Shown here: positions 46,101 through 57,523 of the stretch, one piece after another
Numbering within the stretch: the stretch's first letter is position 1
How the letters are laid out: each line of letters starts with the position of its first letter
Assembly (NCBI GenBank): GCA_963930735.1
Contig: OZ005741.1
Coordinates: 224,011,198-224,075,197 of the forward strand
Reading direction: 5' to 3'
Source: Dioctria linearis
Lineage: Eukaryota > Arthropoda > Insecta > Diptera > Asilidae
Length of the DNA: 64,000 nt
Made by a program: the position numbers and the translations under genes
Notes under the pieces: model-generated
Databases searched by the model: none
The model's input: the letters and a program-made list of their open reading frames with translations, nothing else
What the model was told of the DNA's origin: nothing

Positions 46101-49100
46101 ACAATTATCAATGTAATTGGTTCACAGAGGAACTAAGGAACTTGAAGGAACAAAAAATTATTATGTATAAGAGAGCTAGACTGTTGAATAATAATGAAGA
46201 ATGGAGTAAATACAGAAATATGCGAAACAAATACAAAGCAAAAATATGCTTGACCAAAAATAAAGCAATAGCAGAAAGAATAAGTAATGCCGATGATTCG
46301 AAGCATATGTGGAAAGTAATCAAACAAACTGTGTTAAGAAAAGAGACTAACAGAATCAAATGTATTAATTTTGGAGATCGTTTTATCACAGACGGTAGGG
46401 AAATAGCCGACAACTTTAATAAGTATTTTATAGATAGTGTGATTGAAATTAATAAGTCTATAATACCGTGCGCGTATCAGGATAATATACAGCCGACAAA
46501 TAAACGCTTTGAATTTCAAATAGTAAATTTGCAAACAATTAAAGGAATTCTAAAAACATTAAATAAAAAGCCTGATTATAATCACGTTAGTGCAAAAATG
46601 ATAATTGAAAATAATGAGCTGGTATTCGTAATTACAAAACTTGTCAACAATTCATTGTCTAGAGGAGAATTCCCAAAGTGTTGGAAGGAGTCATTAGTAA
46701 TCCCGGTTGAAAAAGTTAAAAATTCTAAGAAGTGCGAAGAGTATAGACCAATTAACATGCTACCATTAATAGAGAAAGTACTAGAAAAAGTAGTCCAAGT
46801 GCAGCTTGAAAGATATATGGAAGAGAACCAATTAATTTTGAAAACCCAGGATTCCGTAAAACATATTCTTGTGAGACGGCATTAAATCTAATTATAAGTC
46901 GATGGAAGGAAAAAGTAGACAAGAAGATGTACGTCCTGGCAGTGTTCTTCGATCTAAAACGGGCCTTTGAAACGGTGGAACCCAATATTTTGTTAAAAAA
47001 ATTAGATGCATATGGAATCAAAGGTAAGGCGATAAAATGGTTTGAAGATTACTTGAGTGAACGATGCCAAAGAACGAGGATTAATGGGACCCTGTCATCG
47101 CTTGACTACAATGAACTTGGAGTACCGCAAGGTTCCGTTCTTTGAACTTTATTGTTCCTTATATACATAAACGACATAAGTGATCCAATAAGTTTCTGTG
47201 AAATAAATTTATTTGCAGATGACGCACTAGTATATATTGAAGGTAAAAGTTTACAAGAGTGTAAAACTAAATTAGAACAGGACTTAGAGCAATTGTGTTT
47301 GTGGTTCAGGAGAAACAAATTGAAGTTAAACGTGAACAAGACTAAACTTTTGACTGTTAATTTTAGAGATGAATTTGAAGTAAAAATTAATGGAGAAACA
47401 ATTAAGAATGAAAGTGAAGTGAAATATCTAGGAGTGATAGTGGACAGAGATTTAAGTTTTAAAAGCCTTATTGACTATATATGTAAAAAGATAGGTAAAA
47501 AAGTAAGTTTTTTTCGAAGGATTAGGAAACGACTCACCTTATTGTGTTCAATACAGATTTATAATGCAATTATTAAACCTCACTTTGAGTACTGCTCGAC
47601 AATTCTATACTTGAGCACTCAAGGTAATATTGAGCGAATTCAAAAGCTTCAAAACAAAGCAATGCGGATAATTTTGCGGTGTAATAGATACACACCAATA
47701 CATTGGATGCTAGAAACATTAAAATGGTTGACTGTCAAGCAAAGAATAGATTTAAATGTACTTTTGTTCATACATAACATAAGGAACGATAAACTCCCCA
47801 ACTACTTGAGTGATTTAGTACAATATGTTGGCAACGTTCAACCCTATCCACTAAGGACCAACCAAAACTTTCGACTACCCAGATGTAGAAGTGGAGCAGC
47901 GCAAAATTCATTAGGATATCGAGGATTTTCATTATTCAACGAGCTACCTGAAGAAGCAAAGAGTGAAATTAGTTTTAGTCAGTTTAAAAGAAAATGTATT
48001 GAATTTATTAGAAGAAGAACTTGAGTGAAACACTTTTTTGGTCTGATAGTCATAGTATTGAATTGTTTACAAAAAGTATGTTCTATACTAATAAAATTAT
48101 TATTATTATTATTACTATCTTCTAGTCGAAAGTATGTGAGTAAACCTTGATCCGAAAAAAGGTAAAAACAACACAACGTTTTGTAAGATACTGTTTCGGT
48201 TGTTTAAGGGTAGATAAAGCTTACAAGCAAACTACATGGGAAATGTTCAAATAACTGCCATGAGTGCTCTAAGATCAATCCAATCTGTGTCAGGCCTCCT
48301 ATAGCTGTAAAACTATAGGAATCGAAATGGTTAAGCCAAAAGCAAGGGTGGGCATTGCCAATATTCAAAATTTGCTGTCAACTATCATGCTATCATTTTT
48401 ACCGACCAATACTAAAATTAAATTAAATTTCAACAAAGCGTACATGGCAGATGGTTCGAAGATGGAATGCGGATATGGATTTTTTGTGAGTTACTCAACA
48501 TTTCAAAATCCTATCGTATTTAAGGAAAAACTCTTTGAGATTCTGAGAGCATGTCTGATACTGTTAATATCTCTCTTCTTCCTCTTCTAATTAGGATTGG
48601 AGCCGATGTGCCCCAGGGCCCTGTTCTCATACCGGATAAAAATTAAGAAGAAATATTGAGTCTTCTTAATTTTCATCAGCGATTCTTTTTTCGTCACTTC
48701 CATTCCCATTGAAGTTTTTTTGACGGAGCATTGATTTTCGATACACCAGCACTTAGCAGTATTGGCATTAACATTTTCAGAATACCCCATCTTCTATGTA
48801 GCAAGAAAGCTGCGAAATGGTTTGGATTTCCGAAAGTGTAAGAAATATTTCAACTCCAGCAATTTTTTGTTGATACTTCTTGACAAAAAATAAGCAAAAA
48901 TTAAAAGAAAAGAAATAGAAAAATAGCTAGAGCACATTTCAAATATTGGAGGGAAAAATTTACAGTGTTATCATCGAACAAACCTGGTCATTGCCTTTTT
49001 TTTTATTTACATTAACTTTAGGTCTATTCATATTTAACCATTCATCAATATTATTTAAGTCTTCTTGTAGTTAAAGTGTATACCCGCTTTCACATTCACC

Positions 49101-52100
49101 AGTTATATATATAAGAGTATCATCCTCGAATTACATCACTTTTGATTTTTTTATAACTATTGCGATGTCATTTACATATAGAAGGAACAAGCCCGCTGGT
49201 AGTATTGTTCCCTGAGAAACTCCGATGTTTACTGCTAATTCATTGGATAACATATCGTTTATTTTTGTGCATTATGTTCTATTATTCAGATATAGTTCGA
49301 ACCATTTCTGCTCCTTTCCTCTTATTCCATAGTTGTCCGGTTTTTGCAATAAAATTGTTCTATGCACTGTCTTAAATCTGTTAGGACAGGAGAAACAACT
49401 ATTGTAACTCTCATCTTATCTAGGTCCTCCTTCCACTTTGTTATTATTAAGTTTACACCTTTTATTGAGCCTGAATGTGAATTATAGCGTTTTCCTCTCC
49501 GTCTATGTAATTTCTGATACCAATATATTTTAGAAACTGTTCAAAAAATTTACAGCAAACTTGATGTTTTTGAAAAAATCAAAAATGCAAAAATTATTCC
49601 TTTTAGTGTAAAAGTTGCATTTTTTCTTAGATATTTTCTTCAAAATTTGAATGTACTGTAAGCCACAAAGGCCAAAGTGTTGAATTATTTCGTGCCGCTA
49701 AACATTTTAATGAGCGTAGAAAAGCATTTATTTATTGCGACAGAGAAGTATCCTACTAAGAGAAGTCAATGCTGTATGGTTTCCATTATTGAAGCTCTTA
49801 TAAATTTAAAAAATTTAGAGGTATTACAGTGGGATTTAATTAAAGTTTTTTGAGAATTGATTAATAATAATTAAGTGTTGCAATTCTTCGAAAATTAAAT
49901 TATGACAGTAAAGTTGAATATTGCATAAAAATAGAAAAATTTCCATGAGGTGCCGGTGCACGGCTGAAGTTTAAGCCTACAAAGTGTTCAGGTTGTAAAC
50001 AGGCGATAAGAAATAGCCAAGTAATTGGATGCAAGGGAGTGTGTGAAAAATAATTTGTGCGAGTTTATCGGAATATGATGTAAAATTGATTCAAATGAAA
50101 AAGAATATTTTATATATGTGCGATGAATGTTTAGATTACAGAAAAACGGTTTTTGATAAAATGAAATGTGTCTTTAGAGAAGTAACAGTGAGCAAAAGGA
50201 AAATATTATGGTGAATTCTATTCACCTGAACTGAACCTAAACTGTTTTTTGAACACGCTGACACAGAACTGGTTCCGACCGTATGTTCTTTTCACAGCGG
50301 TTCTTTGTTCGCTTTCTGCACCAGTTTTGAACTTAATCAAGCAGAATTGTCGAATAATGCACAGCCCTCTTGTCATTTCCGCCCCCGATCATAGGGTCTG
50401 ACTGCGATTGAATTGCTTAAACACGTACACTGTATTCGCACGATAACCCGCTTCCTTATTAGTTATTTATTCAATGGTTGTGAACGAGAATAAAAATAGG
50501 ATAATCAAAAAACTTAAAAAAGCTAACAAAGTGGAGACACAAACCTACGCGGATAAAGTAAAGAATGACCCAGTTAAGCCTAAAAGTAGGCAAGATTCAA
50601 GGGTTACGAGAGATGACTTGAAGAAAGAAAATTTGAAATTCACAGAAGTGAGGGAAAAACCAAATGGTGTTATAACAATAGATAGTGTGAATAAAGTTGA
50701 GGTGCAAAAAATTAAAGAGACAGTCCAGGAAAAGTTAGGTAGTAAGTATGATATAAAGGTGTCAGAACTAAGAAAGCCAAAAATTTGGGTATTAAACTTT
50801 AAAAGTGAGGAATATTTAATTAGTAAAATAAGAATGCAGAACGACAATTTAAAAAAATGTTATTTGAAATGTATAAAAATAATAAGGAAGACACAAGGTA
50901 ATTATGTACATTACAATGCTCTAGTTGAAATTGATCATGAAGGATGTAAAGATGCAATGAATTATGAAAACTGAACATAGGGTGGAATAGAGGTATAGTT
51001 GTAGATGGAGCGAATGTTAAAAGATGTTTCAGATGTCAGGGTTTTAATCATATATCGAGTGAATGTAAAAATAAAGAAGTCTGTGCGAGGTGTTCAGAGG
51101 AGCATGACACGCGGAGTTGTAAAAAAGACGTTATACAAAAATGTGCCAATTATATACAGGCTAAAGACAAAATAAAACTTAATATTGATGCGAATAACGA
51201 AATTCTGAGTAGGCAGTTAAGAATTGAAAAGGGAAAAATGGGTTATTAACAATTAAAGAAGGTTAACGGTGTTTATTTAAATGTTCAAGGCCTAATAAAC
51301 AATGAAATGGAAGTAGTCGTTAATCAAGATAGCTATGAATTTATAATTTTTTAATTAACTTGGAATGTTACAACCTAATACGAGTAAGATGTGATACGGA
51401 ATCAAGCAGAACAGAATGTGTAATATTATAATATAAGAAATGAGTGGCAGTATGAAGTAGTACAAGATTTCAAGTCTGGATTGGATATTTGGTGGTTAGC
51501 TGTTAAATGTTGCAGAGAGAATAAAATCACGATTATTGTAGTCGTATATAGGTCACCTAGTTCGTCAGAGCGCCAGTTTTGTGAATATTTTAAGGAGTGG
51601 ATGGACAGTTTAGCTGATTCAGCTGAAGAGCTACACATAGTGGGTGATTTTAATATAACGTCTGTCAACAAAAGGTTAATGAATTTACAAGAGTTATGGC
51701 AACTACTGAACTATTAAAGATTACGTAATTACTGATCACGAGTCATTAGAAATTAATATTCAATATTAAGTGAAGTCAATGTATCTAGAGTAGAGAAATG
51801 GATAGACGTTATGCGCTATGATAAAAGGAAATTTAATTGTGTGATTAATGAAGTTAATATAGAAATGTTAGCTGAAATTGATCATATAGACATATGTACG
51901 AAAGCATTTGATGCCAAGATGAAAGAGGTAATATCAAAGCTAATGGAAAAGAAGTGTGTAAGTAGGATAAATAGGTGGTATAATAGAGAATTAGCAATAC
52001 TAAGGGAACATAAGATTAATGCTTATCAAAGAGCTACATTAACTAATGATGAGAGGGAATGGGCAAGTTACAAAACGATACGGAATAAATATAAAAAACA

Positions 52101-55100
52101 AATTAGGGATGCTAAAAGGAACTATGTAAAGACTGTCCCAGATGAAAAGTGAACGCACTCTTTCCTTTCTTATTTCACTATTATCTAACGGATCATGATC
52201 GAACATGTTTCGAATGGTTCGTCATTGTTCACTCTTTTGATATATATATATCAGTCTTGTTGATACCGCCATAACGTGAGTATTGAAAATTAATTATTTC
52301 CACGCGTAGTGCAAATCCCGGATTGTCTATTGGGAAGTTATCTAAAAAGCTTAAAATTGGTAAAAGTACCATTCAACCGGTTTTAAAAAATTATGCTGAA
52401 AGAATGACTACTCAGACTCTCAGAAGAAACATGGAACTGGTGTGAAAAAAGGCTCGAATGACATAGGAAAAGAGAAAAGGGTAAAGAACATCTACAAGAG
52501 GAACCCCAACCTTTCCATCAGTGATTTGGTCATAAAAGTGGGATGAAAAAAGGACAAATTTAAAAAGTTTTGTGTGCGCCCGACAGAAGTGAAGAAAAAG
52601 CAAAAATCTGTAAAACGCGTGCAAGAAAACTTTACTCCGATTTTTTTACCAAATATTCTTGCTGTATTCTCGATGACGAAACATCCCTAAAAGGTTTAAA
52701 GTTCGAAATATGTCCGAATTTCCATCAAAATTTCTAATTTGGCAGGCTATTTGCACATGCGGTTTAACATCAAAGCCTTTCATTACAAAAGGGAGTATTA
52801 AGAGCAATGTGTACATCGAGGAATGCTTGAAAAAAAGACTTCACCTTTTGATAAGGTCACATGGAGTACCTGTTTTATTTTGGCCTGATTTGGCAACATG
52901 CCACTACAGCAAAAGGACCTTGGAATTTTATGAGAAAAATTTTATCGATGTTGTTCCAAAATACGCCAACCCGCCTAATTGCCCGGAGCTACGTCCTATT
53001 GAAAAATACTGGCCGCATTTGAAGCGAAAATTGAAGAAAACAAATAAACAGACCAGAAATATCGTCGATTTCAGAAAACGGTACATCCGTGTTATGCAGC
53101 AGCTGAAGTAAATTTATGTAACAAATTTGATGGTAGGCCTAAAACACAAGTGCGTAAAGATCAAGTCAAAGATCAAAAGGAGATGTGGAGTGACATAAAA
53201 GAAACTGTATTAAAGAAATCAAAATCAGATATATGGTATCTGAAGTCTATTTTGAAGATGGTAAAAGCACGAGCAGTAAGAGCATAGCGGACAAATTCAA
53301 TAAGTATTTCATAGAAAGTGTAGAGAAAATTAATAGTGACATACCAACAGTACAGTATACAGGTCTTTTAAATCATACGGATAAGCAATTTCGTTTTAAA
53401 ATATTAAGTGGTGAAGAAATAAAAAATATTTGTAGTGTAATAAACCAAAAGAGAGACTATAACAATTTAAGTGCTAAAATGGTAATAGATCATTGGCCGG
53501 AACTGGGTGCAACCTTGATTCATATCTTTAATGAGTTAATGAGTCGTTAATAACTGGAGAATTTCCCGACGCTGGGAAGGAATCTGTAGTAATACCAATT
53601 CATAAGGTAAAAATTACAAAGAAATGTGAAGAATTCAGACCAGTTCAAATGCTACCACTATGTGCGAAGATTTTGGAAAAGGGAGTACAAGTCAAACTAC
53701 AAAAATACCTAGAGGAAAATGGTCTTATAGATAAGAAACAATCAGGGTTTAGAAAGCAACACAATTGCGAGACAGCATTAAATTTTGCAGTGACGGAATG
53801 GAAAGAAGAAATAGAGGAATGTAACGCTATTCTAGAATTCTTAGATTTTAATTGAGCGTTCGAGACTATAGACAGACAAATTCTTCTAACAAAGCTTCAA
53901 AAATACGGTATACAGGGCAAGGAGTACAGTTGGTTTCGGATCTATTTAGGGGGAAGAAGAACAGAGAACAAGAGTTAATGACATGCTTTCCGAAGCAGTT
54001 GAAATAAGATTAGGAGTACCACAAGGATCAGTGCTGGGTACATTATTGTTCTTGGTATATATAAACGACATTAAGAGTGCGTAAGGGTTCAAAAATTAGG
54101 CTTTTTGCTGATGATGCGTTGGTGTTTGTAACTGGTAAAGATGTAGAAAAAATCAGTAACGATAATAATGGATTTAAATGAATTAAGTGAATGCCTAAGA
54201 AAGAATAAACTGAAATTAAAAAACTAAATTTATGGCCATAAATACTACGTATAATCACGACTTAGAAATTGATAGTAAAAAATTGAGTGCGTGAGTGAGA
54301 TTAAGTATCTGGGGATTATTATTGACAACAAATTAAGCTTTAATGGACATACCGATTCGATTATATTTGTAAAAAAAATGGAAAAAAAAGAAGAATTCGA
54401 AACTATTTATTGACATTGAGTGCAATCAAAATATATGTTTTAATTAAACCTCATTTTGAGTATTGCTCTTCAATAGTATTTCTGTGCGCAAAGACAATTA
54501 TACAGCGACTTCAAAACTTCAAAATAGAGCTATGCGCATAATACTAAGGTGTAATAGATTCACGCCAATAAGAATGATGCTAGAAGGCTTAAAATGAATG
54601 AGTTGCAGCCAAAGAATACATCTTAATGTACTTCTTTTCATTTTTAAAATCAGAAAGGGTTGTCTACCGATATATCTACACGAGTGAATTAGGATGGTAT
54701 CAGATTTTCAGCCGTATAACTTGAGAGGAGCAGATGTGAATATTCGATTAGGCTTATTTAATAGAAATAGGACACAAAATTCACTTATATATAAAGGGTT
54801 TAAAATATTTAACGATTTACCATTAGAAATAAAAAGAAAAAGTAATTTTAAGATGTTTAAGAGAAAATGTGTGCAATATGTAAAGGATAGAGCTATTTAA
54901 GGAATTGGTATGTAACTTAGGAACTATTTATAAAAGTATTATTTGTACTAATAAATAATTATCTTATCTCTTTTCTACCATAAATGAAAAAAAGCTCTAG
55001 GTTTTATCTGCATTGTGTTGAGAAAAGAAATTTAAAAAAGCAACTCGTTTAAAGTGTCCGAAGTACATATTACAAAAATAAAAAAATCTAAAGCTCGACG

Positions 55101-56526
55101 CGATGAGTTGGATATTGAAAAAAAAATTCTTCAGCACGATGTTCATCTTTTGTTTTGTCAGTGAAAATTATATCAAAAAGACTATATTAACCTAGACTTA
55201 CCTTTGTTTTATAAGCACATTTTTTATAAAGTTCAACTAAACGATCAACGGCCCCTTCGCGAATCTCTAAACTTGGTAAATGCGGTAAGAAATCATTACC
55301 AACAAAAAAGCACATGAAAACCCAATCATCTAAAACTCTGTCAAAGTCATACCTAAAACCGATATTAATTTAGCAGAAAACAGATAAAAAATTTAAGAGA
55401 CTCACTCAAAAGGTAAATTGGGCATGGCCAAAGTACGCTTTAAATACTCCCTCAAAACACTCAGTCTGACAAAAATGAATTTTACTTCCGCAGAGATAGG
55501 GATATCTGGTTTAATACTTGAATTCACATCAATTGCATTTAAGCCCTCACATTTATCCATTTCGTGCCCTAAAAAATGAAGTAATTTGATAAAACACCGA
55601 TGAAAAGCATCAAATTGAAAATATTACCGAATTGCCCACAAAGATCACAGGGTCTAGGTTTATTCGGGAGAAACTCTTCCCTTATAATTGTGAAGTTAGG
55701 TTCATGTGTGGCCAGACCTAACATTATAAGATCAGCGTCTGCTCCACATAGAACGTGTTGTGTGTTTGGATCATGATCTGGTTGAGATCTTTGCTTTCTG
55801 ATATAGTCCATTATTTTGTGTTCACCTTCTCCAGGTACGTTAGCATCAGATAAAATAACTTTAACATTCCTCCAAGCTGGATGATTGTTCATACGATCGT
55901 GCACATAGTAGTGCAGACATTTGCTCAACCGATCCATGAACGGCGTACCAGGAGTAATACAGTTTGAATCAAAATGTTCTTCTTTTGGCTTCTCTGGTGG
56001 AAGTATACAGCCTTTGGCCAATAATTCATCCCTGATTCTCTGAAGTTCCAACCTTTTTTCGATTGCTTCCTTTGCTGCTCGAAATCTTCTCGAACGCTGT
56101 TGGTTCATCTTGGCCCTGGGTGCTACACCATCAATTGCCATATAAAGCAACTTCCTAGGACGGACAATATTGACAATGCGATCAATACATTCAAAAATTG
56201 CAACCATCATTTCATCCTCGTTTTTTGGAGGAGGCTTATCTTCTGGATGTGTACATGGGTGTATAATTCCATTCATGTCCAGATAAAGATTATCAAACTC
56301 TACTCCATTTGGATTAGGTAGTGTTGCATCTTCATACACATTTAACCCATTTTCATCAACCGTCTGCAAAAGATAACATATCGGAAAAAGTAAATTTATA
56401 TTTTTATCTATTAATTATTAGAGGTTATGTTTTTATGAATATTTTTTTAACCTTGTTCTCGGTGCATTCAACTATTACACTTGGATACTTTCTACTAAGC
56501 CATCTAAAAAATGCTGGTACTCCCAT
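42321..56526 (-). CDS. Xrn2: Xrn2/Rat1 nuclear 5'-3' exoribonuclease (11 exons read, C-terminus incomplete)
   Basis: Exons on the minus strand (high to low): 56526-56452, 56363-55628, 55568-55406, 55352-55202, 45702-45412, 45353-44934, 44869-44780, 44696-44540, 44484-44310, 42670-42486, 42416-42321. All have GT donors, AG acceptors and consistent phases, giving about 846 residues. The protein starts MGVPAFFRWLSRKYP, the XRN N-terminus. Catalytic motifs are LDMNGIIH (Asp54), DANVPGEGEHKIMDYIR, CGADADLIMLGL and FFVGNDFLPHLPSLE. A CDLC zinc-finger-like motif spans the exon 2/3 join, and exon 6 has a basic GRKRKY stretch that could be a nuclear signal. Later conserved blocks are YYYQGCASWKWYFPYHYAP and DLNGKKFAWQGVALLPFVDE. 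By family knowledge it degrades 5'-monophosphate RNA in the nucleus, matures rRNA and snoRNA and ends Pol II transcription (torpedo). Exon 11 ends at an intact donor in phase 1, so at least one more exon is needed. The exon 8 donor at GAAA/GTCAGC was chosen because it restores the family spacing; a later donor at TTT/GTTAAT is an alternative. Confidence 0.95.
42671..44309. other. Xrn2 intron 9 with TA microsatellite
   Basis: Donor GTAAGT on the minus strand at 44309 and acceptor TTTCTAG at 42671. The intron holds a CTTAA run (about 43117-43138), a long TA/AT-rich microsatellite (43140-43330), and a possible LINE C-terminal scrap on the plus strand around 42870-43080 (SLFLRSRTTRVWHKEIAPDN) that I cannot place further. 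Confidence 0.6.
43140..43330. repeat. TA-rich microsatellite
   Basis: About 190 bp made almost only of A and T, with long (TA)n runs and AATAATTTATA units, inside an Xrn2 intron. Confidence 0.85.
46058..48118 (+). pseudogene. LINE family L copy 1: near-complete reverse transcriptase, antisense in Xrn2
   Basis: Frame one (46058-46885) covers the region after the endonuclease: SKHMWKVIKQTVLRK, NFGDRFITDGREIADNFNKY, then VNNSLSRGEFPKCWKESLVI and EYRPINMLPLIEKVLEK. A frameshift follows, then FFDLKRAFETVEPNIL, LGVPQGSVL and, after a TGA in place of Gly, LFLIYINDISDPISF, LFADDALVY (catalytic ADD), NKLKLNVNKTKLL, the thumb, and WMLETLKWLTVKQRIDLNVL to a C-terminal FSLFNELPEEAKSEI. Only about one frameshift and one stop separate it from an open frame, so it is fairly young. 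The 5' end is truncated within or after the endonuclease. The 3' tail is (ATT)n. Confidence 0.92.
48086..48116 (+). repeat. (ATT)n tail of LINE L copy 1
   Basis: AATAAAATTATTATTATT-type tail after the stop codon region, marking the 3' end of the element. Confidence 0.7.
48590..48880 (+). pseudogene. Scrap of family J LINE
   Basis: Reads GADVPQGPVL (PQG box), then FRHFHSH, FDGALIFDTPAL and KVRNISTPAI-like words in shifted frames, matching the family J order SGVPQGS to KKYFSPSNLA. Very degraded. Confidence 0.5.
48980..49480 (-). pseudogene. LINE reverse transcriptase fragment, sense with Xrn2
   Basis: The minus strand reads TVHRTILLQKPDNYGIRGKE, QKWFELYLNNRT, LAVNIGVSQGTILPAGLFLL, YVNDIAIVIKKSK and DDTLIYITGECE with frameshifts: the palm with the PQG-like box and the ADD-like box. 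It is a LINE related to but distinct from family L. Confidence 0.7.
50206..50476. mobile_element. Fused remnant of MITEs H and X inside LINE L ORF1
   Basis: At 50209 the H start TGGTGAATTCTATTCACC follows TTA, and H sequence continues to about 50340. It then joins directly to the right part of family X (CCCTCTTGTCATTTC ... CGCTTCCTTATTAGTTATTT ... ATTCAATG at 50476). This is the same H-in-X composite as at 36054-37570 with the middle deleted. Matching 8-bp flanks are not seen, because the X left end is gone. The LINE ORF1 continues on both sides. Confidence 0.8.
52137..53150 (+). pseudogene. DD37E (ITmD37E-like) Tc1/mariner transposon nested in LINE L
   Basis: The longest open part (52710-53111) reads FLIWQAICTCGLTSKPF, PVLFWPDLATCHYSKRTLEF (second catalytic Asp), NPPNCPELRPIEKYW (catalytic Glu 37 residues later) and LKRKLKKTNKQTR. 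Upstream pieces (about 52310-52690) include a helix-turn-helix-like part and DDETS (first Asp). LINE coding resumes at about 53160 with KDQKEMWSDIKETVLKK, so the element split the LINE. Terminal repeats are unclear; only ACGCACT near each end pairs. Stops make it inactive. Confidence 0.85.
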
Positions 56527-57523
56527 TGCACGGAACTGACTCACTTTTCTTCAAGAATTTTGATATTTTTTGTTATTTTCAGTAAAACCAAAATTAAGAA
56601 GCCACGAACACTTTGGATTTGTTTTACGAAGAGAATTGAGCCATGCTTGTCAAGTGTCAGACGATAAACTGTCATCGCGTAAAAGCTGGAATGCATCGTC
56701 AATGAACGCAATCAGACAATTTTAAAGTTCACGCACATAAAGCCAACGAACACGGTTCAGCACGAAGTAAGAGTATTTTCCTCCTCTTGTGCTTAGACGT
56801 ACCAACACAATAATTTTTCTCCGTGGTAGTTTCTCATATGATTACCGAAATAAGATACAGTTTTTGATATAAACATTATCTGTATCACAAAGTCACAGCA
56901 CGTAAAACATGTAATGACAATTAAATTATTATATTATCACCTCAAATTTAAGTAAACAACTGCACAGCCGTCCGGTCAGAAATTTTACAGTTTCAAAATG
57001 GTCGAAATTATTTTCTTGCTGTAGTAATGGCAACGAATAGCGATTATAACATCGTTGTTCGCTGGTATTGGTATGCTGTTCATCATCCCGATCGAAACTT
57101 GGCATTTCGGGATTTTTCAAGCCCCCGAATACTTTTCACCCATAAAAACTGCCTACAATCTGCTGCGTGGCATTTGTTATATAAAAAAGTATAACTTAAT
57201 TGAATACGCTTACAATTAAACTCGGTATTCATATAAAGAACTACAGCGTAGCAAAATTAATGTGATGGCATGTCTAAGCACAAGTTCAGCAATTCGTTCG
57301 TGCTGCGTGATAGCTACGTGTACGTAGGCCTCAGGTGTATGTGGCCTTAAACCTTCAACATTATTTGTGACGCCGCTGGAAATAGTTGACGCAACTAGAA
57401 AAATTTGACGTTTTATAAGACAGCTGTAAATAAAATATTATTTAATTGAGCCGTCTTACTTTAGATTTAATTAATAGGACTATGAATATATGTATCTAAA
57501 GCTTATTTTTATGATGTTAAACA
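56527..57523. promoter_or_regulatory. Xrn2 5' flank and possible divergent promoter
   Basis: This 997-bp stretch separates the Xrn2 ATG from the candidate signal-peptide exon on the other strand. No TATA box is obvious. A 63-codon minus-strand ORF (57120-56929, MKNPEMPSFDRDDEQHTN...) could be an upstream ORF or an unrecognised exon, but it has no recognisable family. Confidence 0.4.

Larger units (their letters stand above)
49950..54960 (+). pseudogene. LINE family L copy 2: ORF1, endonuclease remnants, reverse transcriptase
   Basis: ORF1: a Cys-rich PHD-like finger (CSGCKQAIRNSQVIGCKGVC ... YMCDECLDYRK), interrupted by a MITE end, then a basic middle (50474-50974) and two zinc knuckles (CFRCQGFNHISSEC, CARCSEEHDTRSC) at about 51020-51125. 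Endonuclease remnants: VVYRSPSSSE and EELHIVGDFNITSVN at 51540-51665. Reverse transcriptase: 51811-52135, then after the DD37E insertion 53160-54900, with RKQHNCETALNFAV, LGVPQGSVLGTLLFLVYIND, a LFADDALVF box and a final IFNDLPLEIKRK. Many stops. Tail ACTAATAAATAATTA. It is older than copy 1. By family it moves by target-primed reverse transcription. Confidence 0.9.
45703..55201 (-). other. Xrn2 intron 4, about 9.5 kb, filled with LINEs
   Basis: The donor follows ...YKTK (GTAAGT at 55201) and the acceptor precedes GYLTDSG (TTGCAG, 45703). Protein continuity across the gap shows no exon is missing. The other Xrn2 introns visible here are mostly 40-90 bp; only intron 9 (about 1.6 kb, 44309-42671) is also long. 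Intron 4 holds a plus-strand LINE (46058-48118), LINE scraps (48590-49480), and a second long plus-strand LINE (49950-54960) that itself carries a MITE end and a DD37E transposon. The two long LINEs are antisense to the gene. Confidence 0.9.

Noticed and set aside
46108..46413. Minus-strand ORFs opposite the LINE RT
   Set aside because: Antisense shadows of a well-supported LINE reading frame.
56100..56321. Plus-strand ORF opposite Xrn2 exon 2
   Set aside because: Antisense shadow of a conserved exon.
56929..57120. 63-codon minus-strand ORF upstream of Xrn2
   Set aside because: Could be an upstream ORF or an exon, but there is no family match, no conserved donor beyond a weak GT, and no way to test it here.
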